Assembly: GCA_961205875.1 (NCBI GenBank)
Contig: OY540812.1
Span: 25,677,098 to 25,741,097, forward strand
Direction: 5' to 3'
Origin: Sialis fuliginosa
Taxonomy: Eukaryota; Arthropoda; Insecta; Megaloptera; Sialidae
DNA length: 64,000 nucleotides
Made by a program: the position numbers and the translations under genes. Positions 55,701 to 64,000 of this stretch are shown piece by piece. Under the pieces are notes generated by a model. It saw nothing but the letters and a program-made list of their open reading frames with translations. It did not search any database and was not told the origin of the DNA. Numbering within the stretch: position 1 is the first letter of the stretch; every line of letters starts with the position of its first letter.

Positions 55701-58700
55701 TAAAAATATATTTTATTTTAGGCTTTTACGTAATATGTCTGGTTTTCATAAACAAACAAGTCAAGGAACATTATTAATAGATAAAAAATTAATGCAAGTT
55801 AATATTCAGCCGTTAACTCATAAAGAACTTATAGAAATTGTGGAAACACGATACAGTTCATTGAAAACAATTTCAAAACGAATCGTTAATGTTTATTTAC
55901 TTTTTTCATCTGGAATGCATTCAGATGATACTGGCGAAAAGCGAATTTCTGATTCAATGGAAATTAACAGCAGATTAATATCAACTCGTGACTTAATCAA
56001 ATTCTGTTCAAGAGCTGTCATTGATTTTGATGTATCGTCACACACATCAGCCTTGAAAGTGTTTCAGGATGCGATAGATATTTTCTGTTGTTCGTTTAAT
56101 TCGGTTCAACTTCAACTAACTCTAGCATGTCAGATCGCTTCTAAACTAGGAATCGTCGAGACAAAGGCAGAGTATTTTTGTAAAGAATACAAACCTTCAA
56201 TTGTTTTCAATGAATCTTTGCATGTCGTCAAATTGGGAATCGGTAGAGTTAATATAGAGAAACCATTAACCAAACAAATACTTCCACGTAATTCAACAAC
56301 TGCAAAATTTTGTTTTACTCGACCGTCCGCATGTCTTTTAGAACGAATTGCTTGTTGTGTAAAATCTAAAGAACCCGTTCTGTTAGTCGGAGAAACCGGA
56401 GTTGGAAAGACGTCTTCAGTTCAATATTTAGCTAATTCATTAAAACAAAAACTCATCGTTATAAACATGAACCAACAGTCAGATTCTGCTGATTTGTTAG
56501 GCGGTTACAAACCAGTAGACATAAAGTTTGTTATCACACCGTTGCGAGCTGAATTTGAAAAACTATTTAGAGAATTGTTCGATATAAGTCAAAATTTAAA
56601 ATTTCTTGAACACATTTCAAATTGTTTTAATATGGAAAGATACAGTGCCCTTTTTGCATTAATGTCACACAGTCAGAAAGCAGCTGTTCAGAGGTTGACT
56701 AAATCTGTCGACGATATTGAATCGACTAAAACGTCCAGAAAAAGGAAAATGCGAGATGACGATTGTTTAAAAAAGCAGCTTGAGAGTTTACAATTGTGGT
56801 TGAATTTAGGGATTAAACTTGATAAATTATCGAGTCAGTTGAAGTTGCATCATTCCTTAGCATTTGCATTCATTGAAGGAAGTTTAGTGAAAGCTTTACA
56901 AAGTGGTTATTGGGTTTTGTTAGATGAAATTAATTTAGCATCGGCAGAAACATTAGAATGTTTGAGTGGTTTGCTAGAGGGCATTGAAGGTTCGCTTAAT
57001 CTGTTAGAGCGTGGAGATAAAGAACCAATAAAACGACATGAAAATTTTACGTTGTTTGCATGTATGAATCCAGCGACGGATGTCGGTAAAAAGAATCTAC
57101 CAGCGGGTATTAGAAACAGGTAAGATTATGTTTTTATTAAATTATTTTTTTATACTAGTGAGTTAGTGAGAGCTGTATCAGTTTATTATTTTATTGAATT
57201 TGCCTGCATTTTATATTAGAAAACTGATAAGATCATATGTAATATGAATTACTAATGATTTATTGGTTGTTTATGTATAAATTTTTGAAGTTTTACAAAA
57301 TTCTTTAGACTACCGCTAAAAAAATGACCTATCATGGTTTACGCAATATCTTCTTTGAGTATTGATGGATTAAAAAAATTCAAAAAGATTCTTGAAAAAT
57401 AATGTTATCGTTATAGTTGGTCGAGTCAAATTTTTTAATTTAAAAAAAATTATCAATCTATGATATGACAGACTGTAGAGAAAGGTAAATTCTGATTAAA
57501 AAAGCATTTCAAAATATTGAAAATGAGTTATTGTGCATATAATAGATAAACATAAAACATAAAATAAAATTAAAAACAATAATTTTTTATAATTTGAAAT
57601 AAAGTATTTTATTAATATTTTTGTTTCAGATTTACTGAATTTTTTGTCGAGGAACTCACAGAAAAATCTGATTTGATTTTATTAGTTAACTCTTATTTAA
57701 AAGATTTGTGTCTTCCGCAGAAGAAAATTGAATCAATTGTTAAATTTTATTTAAATATCAAGAAACAAGCTTTATTGAATTTAACGGATGGTACTGGCCA
57801 TAGACCGCATTACAGTTTGAGAACATTATGTCGTGCTTTAAGCGTTGCTTCTAAGAACCAATGTGGAAGTATTCAGAGATCTCTGTACGAAGCATTTTGT
57901 TTAAGTTTCTTGACCCAACTGAATGTAAAATCACATTTGGAGGTTGAAGAATTAATTGCAAGGTAAGTCAGCAGTATTTAAGTAATTTTTAAATTATTAA
58001 TTGCTAAAGAAGCAATTAACTTCACGATATATGAGTTTAGGAAAAAAATCAATGTTTTTATAAATAGACAAACAATTTACAGGTATTGAGCAATGTTTTA
58101 AATTCTAGAAGTAATAAAAGTTGTTTTGAGTTTATAGCCTTTCAAAAATAGTGTGGGCGTATTATTTTTCCATGAAGTAGTAACTGCCTGAAAAGGTTAA
58201 TGATTAGTCATTGATAATTACTATTGATTGAAGTGTAGTTTATAAACAAAATGAATAAATTAGTGATTTTGTTTATAAAAGTATTAAAGTAATTTCATTT
58301 TAAATATTAAAATTAAAACTATTGTTATAGTATATATTGTATATAATTTATTGATTGGTATGAGAGGGGATATAGCTCAGTGGTAGAGCATTCGACTGCA
58401 GATCGAGAGGTCCCCGGTTCAAACCCGGGTGTCCCCTAAATTATTTTTTTATTTTATGTATAAAACATATAATTTGAATATTAATTTTAATAAAGAATGG
58501 TTAAAATTATATAAACAGGCCCGATTTCAGATCTACTAGAGAATATTTTACATTATCAAAATATTTTAATGAAAAACAATTATTATTATTTTATTTGCCT
58601 ATCAGTATTTTTTAAACTGATTATAATTAAATTATTCATATAATGACCTTGAATATAATATAAATGCCATTAAAAAACATTTACGAGATTTGATCAAAAT

Positions 58701-61700
58701 GTTCCTGGAATTTATCTTTAATTTAGAAAATATGTATTTATTCAATATTTATCTAGACCCCTTTAATTAAAATAGTAGTCCCCATCTATAATACACTTAT
58801 GCCAATTCTTATTTCCAATCCTCAAAACACTTCTGAAATGTTCTTTTTGATATAGTGATTTTGTTTTTATATCCTCTATGTTAGTGAAATATTGTTTCAT
58901 ATGATGCCGGCAAATACAATGACTGAGGTATCACTGATCACTACAGTGTTGTTTTTTGACAAAAAATTACAAACAAATTAACAATTTCAGAAGAAATGTC
59001 CAAATCGTTAATACAAATTGCTATGCTCATAACAGAGATTCAGCAATTATCAATATCTTAATTTCGTCCTTGTTTTCATCGGTAGTTGATGTGCAAGGCC
59101 ACTTGATTTTATTTTTAACAAAATTTTATGCAAATTCTTTCTTTTAAAATTAAAAAATGCCAAGCACGCTCAAATGCGTGTTACTTATTTGCCTATCGAA
59201 ATTAAACTACATATCCAATGTGGCTGAACATTGACACAAATGTTAACATGGGAACTACTTTAAAGGGGGTCTATCAATATTAATAATAAATATGTAATTT
59301 TTGAAATAATAATTATTTTTTGATCAAACCTCTTATAATATTCTGACTTTTAATGATGTATTGATATTATTAAATAATAACAAGAATAAGACAAGTATCT
59401 ATGAAACAAAATAATTATACAATTATACTTTCATGTTTTTCTATATTTTTTTCAGAGCTGTCATAGGTAATCCCAAAGAAGTAAAAGCTATCTTAAAACA
59501 ATCTATAATTGAACCAAAAAAAGAAAATGAAACATTTATAGAATTTGAAGGATATTGGGTAACTCAAGGATCTTTAGAACCTCAAGTTCCTAACGATTAT
59601 ATTTTAACAGCATCAGTACGAAGAAATTTAAAAGATCTTGTTAGAATTGTATCATTAGGGAAGCATCCTGTTCTATTACAGGTATATTTTATCTGATTTA
59701 TGTATTTAATTAACTACTTACAGGAATGAATCAAAAGTAAGGAACACTGATCCTACAGCTTAAAATATTAAGTACAGTTATACCCCTTACATAGCTTGGC
59801 ATTTACATATACTTTCAATTATCACATTTTCAAGTCACTAATTTTTGAATGGCAAATATAATTTTTTTTCCCATAAATTAAGAATCATCAATTCTAAATA
59901 TTTTATTATAGGGAGACACATCAGTTGGAAAAACAAGTTTGATCACATATTTAGCAAAAACCAGCGGAAACAAATGCGTAAGAATAAATAACCACGAACA
60001 TACTGACTTACAAGAATATATTGGTTCGTACGTCGCTGACACATCCGGTAAATTGGTTTTCAAAGAAGGAGTTTTAGTCGAAGCTATGCGTCAAGGCTAC
60101 TGGTTAATATTGGATGAACTGAATCTTGCACCTTCCGAGGTTCTTGAGGCACTGAACAGAGTTCTTGATGATAATCGAGAGCTTTATATACCTGAGACGC
60201 AAGAAACCGTAAAGGCAGATAAGAATTTTATGCTCTTTGCGACACAAAATCCTCCAGGCCTATACGGTGGTCGTAAAGTTCTTTCTAGAGCATTCAGAAA
60301 TAGGTTTGTTGAGTTACATTTTGATGAGATTCCACCGCTGGAATTAGAAACTATTTTGCATGAAAGATGCCAAGTACCACCGAGTTATTGTAAGAAAATT
60401 ATCTCGGTGATGAGCGATTTGCAAGTGAGTGAATTGATTACGTTTTTCTCTGGATTTAAAACAATATATTGTATCGTCCTCAAATTAAATTGTTTCAATT
60501 TAAGATGATTGTATAATTTCTGTTATTTTTTCAGTTACGAAGAAGAGGTTCAGCAGCTTTTGCTGGCAAACAAGGATTTATAACACTTAGAGATTTGTTC
60601 AGATGGGGAGAACGCTACCGGCTTGCCAAAATAGATACATCTGGAAATAAACTTTATGATTGGGATCAACATATTGCCGATGAAGGATATTTGGTTTTAG
60701 CAGGAAAAGTTAGGAAACAAGAAGAAAGAAATGAGATTATTGATGTCCTAAAGAAACATATTAAACGTACCGTGAATCCTGAAAATTTATTTACTTGTAA
60801 GTAATACATTTATAAAATATTGAAATATATTAAAACAATCAAATCATTACATTCCAGTGAATGAAAATACATCACCTGTAACAAAACCGATATTGCAATT
60901 AATAAATGAAAATAGCAAACAGTTTCCTAATATTGTTTGGACATTTAACATGCGCAAATTAGCCGTAATGGTCAGCAAGGCCATGGAGTTTTCAGAACCA
61001 GTTCTACTGGTCGGAATGACCGGTGGAGGCAAGACAACAGTTTGCCAATTGATCGCAGAAAATAACAAACAGAAGCTGTACACCGTTAATTGTCATATGC
61101 ATACAGAAAGTTCTGATTTCGTAGGAGGGCTTCGTCCAGTGAGAGATCATTCGGTGAGTGTAACTGAATTATTTATAATTTAATTTTCTAATTTTGATAC
61201 TTCACATTTATACCAATATATTGGAAACGATTTATTCAAAGCTGAATGTTAGTGACTAACGTTTGGGACGATGTTTTTGATGATTTCAGGCTGCAGGTTA
61301 TTTTCATAACTAGTCACAATAATTTTACAAACTTATTATTTATTCAATTTAACGTCAAACGAGCAATATAAAAACGTTTTCATCAAAATGTTATACACAA
61401 CCATAATGTATATCTATACGTTTCACATTTACTTCTTTCTTTACAACAATAAAATGTGTCTATATGCCTAACATTCACTTGCTGCTAATTTACAACAATA
61501 ATATATTATCTTTATGCCTTGCGTTCACTTATCAATCTAGACTTAATCCTTATGCAAGTGCGCCAGGCATGCTAACTTAAAATTTTCCTAACTAAATATT
61601 ATACACTGAATATTTTATTTTCATTGTCAGCTTATTTTGCATCTATACTGTTAGAATTCTCCAGGTAACTCCAAAGATAAAATTGAATTTGATGGAAAAT

Positions 61701-64000
61701 TGGGCATTTATAAAATTAATTGTTAAATTGTGATAAAATTTATATAGGACAAAGTAGATGGTTCACCTTAAATACAACCAGGTTGATACATTTAGCATAG
61801 TTCTTCATATTAATATTAAGTAATGCGACAGACATAAATAATTTACAATTAATAAAAACATGCAATAACAACCAATTAGACGCAGCAGTTCTTCTAGACT
61901 TTGCAGTTGATTGGTCAACTTGTATCACTCTGGTATTTTTAGGCTCTTGATGAGAACTTTTTGTGAAATTAAAACATGTGTCGAGTGACATTGATTTACT
62001 GTGAACATATTCTGTTTAACTGTTATTAAAAGTGTGTTTGTCATATTTTTTTTTAAATTAGTCATTTGGCTTATGAATGACTGAAACGTTTAACCCATAA
62101 ACTATGTGATAATTTAAATTATGTCTATAAGTTTTGTTAAGTTTAATTAGTTCTACATAAAATTGAATATCTAACTTTAATAGTTAGGTCATTGCAGACT
62201 TTTTTTATATAAAACGCATACGAAGCCATAAGAACCTACTAGTAAGTCAATACAAGAGGTGTAATTTTTATATATTTATTCCAGAAAGCTGAAACTCAAC
62301 ATAAACTATTTGAATGGGTGGATGGTCCTTTAATTCAAGCAATGACAGGAGGTGATTTATTTTTAGCAGATGAAATTTCTCTCGCTGACGATAGCGTTCT
62401 CGAACGTCTAAATTCCTTATTAGGTAATTTCATTATTAATGTATTCATAAAATTAAGATTCTCTGATATCTTGTTTTATACAATTTATAATTTTTGTTTT
62501 TAGAACCTGAAAGAACATTATTATTGGCAGAAAAAGGATGTATTGAGTCAGAAGATAATGTTATAATTGCCAATAAAAAATTTAATTTCATATCTACGAT
62601 GAACCCTGGCGGTGACTTTGGAAAGAAAGAGTTGTCACCTGCATTGAGAAATAGGTTCACTGAAATTTGGTGTGATTCAACAATGATCCGAGATGATATG
62701 ATAGCTATCATTGAGCACAACATTACTAATGGGTTTTCTTTTGGTATTCAAGAAGAAAATACAACGGGGATTGGAAAATCTATTATGGATTTCGTACAGT
62801 TTTTCGGAAGCACTGAAATTGGGAAACGGTAATTGCTTATTTTATTAACTTTTATGTCAGCAAAAACTGACTTGTTCCTTCCGCTGACCTTGTTGGAGGG
62901 AAGAAACTTCAGGATTTCTTATTGATACTAGTGTTTTTTAGAAAAAATAATAATATTTTCCTTTCAGATTTACTATTAGTATTCGAGATCTACTGACTTG
63001 GGTAAATTTTATGAATGCTTGTTCAAACAGCATACATAAACTGACATTTTCGGAAGCGTACGTTCATGGCGCCTTTCTAACATTTCTAGACAGTTTTGGA
63101 TCTGGCGTTACGAGTCACGAAACTGAATCAACATTAAATTTACTCAGAGAAACCTGTTTGAACTATTTAAACAAACAATTAAATAATGTGTCTCTTCTGA
63201 AAGTTGACATGAGTCCGCAAACAGGAACTTTAGAAATTAAAGATAATTACATTGGAATGAAACCTTTTTATATCAGTAACGGAAGTGAAGAACTGCATTT
63301 TGATGAATATAGTTTCGATGCTCCGACTGTTAGCTTGAACACCATTAGATTATTGAGAGGGTTGCAGCTCAATAAAGCTATCCTGCTAGAAGGCAGTCCA
63401 GGTGTTGGAAAAACAAGTTTAGTTACTGCATTAGCGAAAGCGACAGGACATCGACTACTCAGGATAAACTTATCCGACCAGACGGTAAATTAAAACCATT
63501 ACCCACGTTTTATTTATCCCAATTAAAATTATTTCATTTCAGGATGTAAGTGATTTATTTGGAGCTGATCTACCTTTAGAAGGTGGTAGAGGTGGTGAAT
63601 TTTGTTGGCGTGACGGCCCGTTCTTGCAAGCGTTAAAAGAAGGACATTGGATATTATTAGATGAACTAAACCTTGCGTCTCAAAGTGTCCTTGAAGGCCT
63701 GAACGCTTGCTTAGATTATCGTGGTGAAGTTTACATACCAGAACTTGATAAAACGTTTAAAATAACTCAGGGTACTCGGTTGTTTGCTTGTCAGAATCCA
63801 CTTAAACAAGGTGGTAGTCGTAAAGGGCTTCCACAATCGTTTTTAAACAGATTTACTCAAGTTTACATTTCAACACTAACCGATGAAGACTATAAGTGTA
63901 TTATGTTGAGAAGAGAGAATGCGGTACCGAAGGAGATTATTAATAAAATGATTCAATTCAATCAGAGAGTCGTTTGTGAAGTAACAGAAAAGTATGAGTT
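52705..64000 (+). CDS. MDN1: Midasin (AAA ATPase of 60S ribosome assembly), 5' part, cut by the window end
   Basis: Fifteen exons give the first 1929 residues of a protein usually of 4,900-5,600. Midasin (yeast Rea1) is a dynein-like ring of six AAA modules. It strips assembly factors from pre-60S particles in the nucleolus and nucleoplasm. Walker A and B motifs are visible for five modules: AAA1 GPVGSGKTS (325) with LLEDID (395-400); AAA2 GETGVGKTS (664) with LLDEIN (Asp842); AAA3 GDTSVGKTS (1094) with ILDELN (Asp1161); AAA4 GMTGGGKTT (1404) with LADEIS (Asp1479); AAA5 GSPGVGKTS (1747) with LLDELN (Asp1817). Arginine-finger stretches (AGIRNRF, RAFRNRF, ALRNRF, SFLNRF) follow. AAA2 carries the long basic insert (RKRKMRDDD) between its A and B motifs. 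AAA6, the linker, the acidic region and the MIDAS domain lie beyond 64000. The start is the only ATG before the first splice, context gacaaaATGG. Confidence 0.95.
52705..64000 (+). other. Exon map of MDN1
   Basis: Coding segments: 52705-52791, 53203-53486, 54214-54453, 54706-55252, 55495-55658, 55722-57119, 57630-57962, 59456-59681, 59912-60424, 60535-60796, 60858-61153, 62285-62423, 62504-62828, 62968-63484, 63543 to beyond 64000. All are GT-AG and in phase. The end of exon 2 is chosen at TA|gtatga because only that phase joins exon 3 without a stop. Introns over 300 bp: 52792-53202, 53487-54213 and 57120-57629 show nothing; 57963-59455 holds the tRNA; 61154-62284 holds a repeat fragment at about 61925-61996 ('gtgtcgagtgacattg') related to 14245-14440. 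Confidence 0.85.
58366..58437 (+). tRNA. tRNA-Cys (anticodon GCA) in MDN1 intron 7
   Basis: A 72-nt cloverleaf. The acceptor stem GGGGATA pairs with TGTCCCC (one G-T), the D-arm contains TAGCTCAGTGG (box A), the anticodon loop is CTGCAGA with GCA, and the T-arm CCCGG-TTCAAAC-CCGGG holds box B. The discriminator is T at 58437, the base typical of tRNA-Cys. There is no intron. A run of seven T at about 58443-58449 provides the Pol III terminator. The gene is on the same strand as its host MDN1, in the 1.5-kb intron between exons 7 and 8. All stems are intact, so it is probably functional. Confidence 0.95.

Noticed and set aside
1-64000. CRISPR arrays, bacterial operons, LTR retrotransposons, intact transposase genes
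   Set aside because: None seen on reading both strands. All mobile elements here are short and non-coding.

Overview
The window looks like a stretch of an AT-rich insect genome. Genes have many short GT-AG introns, there is no operon structure, and the spacers are full of small non-autonomous DNA transposons. A moth or butterfly is the best guess. Two copies of an interspersed repeat carry the ends 'GCGCCCTAAGGGTTCTGTAC' and 'ACAGAACCCTAAAAA' (about 1928-2419 and 17626-18087). A third repeat at 7048-7252 ends in 'acgaagtcgc...aacagctagt'. I know both types from Lepidoptera, but this rests on memory and not on a search.

Layout. (1) 774-900: what looks like the last exon of an unidentified gene lying mostly to the left. 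(2) 3778-21540: a dual-specificity phosphatase of the DUSP14/18/21 type on the + strand, with a TATA/Inr core promoter, a probable short first exon (4090-4232) and two certain exons (10043-10331 and 21001-21336), split by introns of 5.8 and 10.7 kb that are packed with transposon remnants. (3) 25735-26206: a tentative two-exon small secreted peptide. (4) 31044-47531: a complete cadherin gene of 23 coding exons (1818 residues, 14 cadherin repeats, a membrane-adjacent domain, one transmembrane helix and a very short tail), resembling the CDH23 class. (5) 51546-51962, - strand: proteasome assembly chaperone 4 (PSMG4). (6) 52705 to the window end, + strand: midasin (MDN1/Rea1), 15 exons so far, covering the N-terminal region and AAA modules 1-5. 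A tRNA-Cys(GCA) gene sits in midasin intron 7.

Functional links are weak. PSMG4 and MDN1 are head to head, 742 bp apart, and both act in assembly of large complexes (20S proteasome, 60S ribosome). The cadherin and the phosphatase have no evident tie to them.

The most unusual content is transposon architecture. Cadherin intron 1 holds a hAT-like element (31416-35144, perfect 8-bp target duplication ATATAGAC). A second hAT-like element is inserted in it (31788-34842, duplication CAAAAATT), and that one contains a foldback with two arms of about 1 kb (32238-34346). Other long palindromes lie at 5693-6315, 11939-12187, 14245-14440, 15021-15640, 19346-20464 and 49534-50057. I saw no intact transposase gene. 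Exon coordinates were derived by hand from splice sites, reading phase and protein family fit. The three multi-exon models close in frame (the cadherin sums to exactly 5457 nt).
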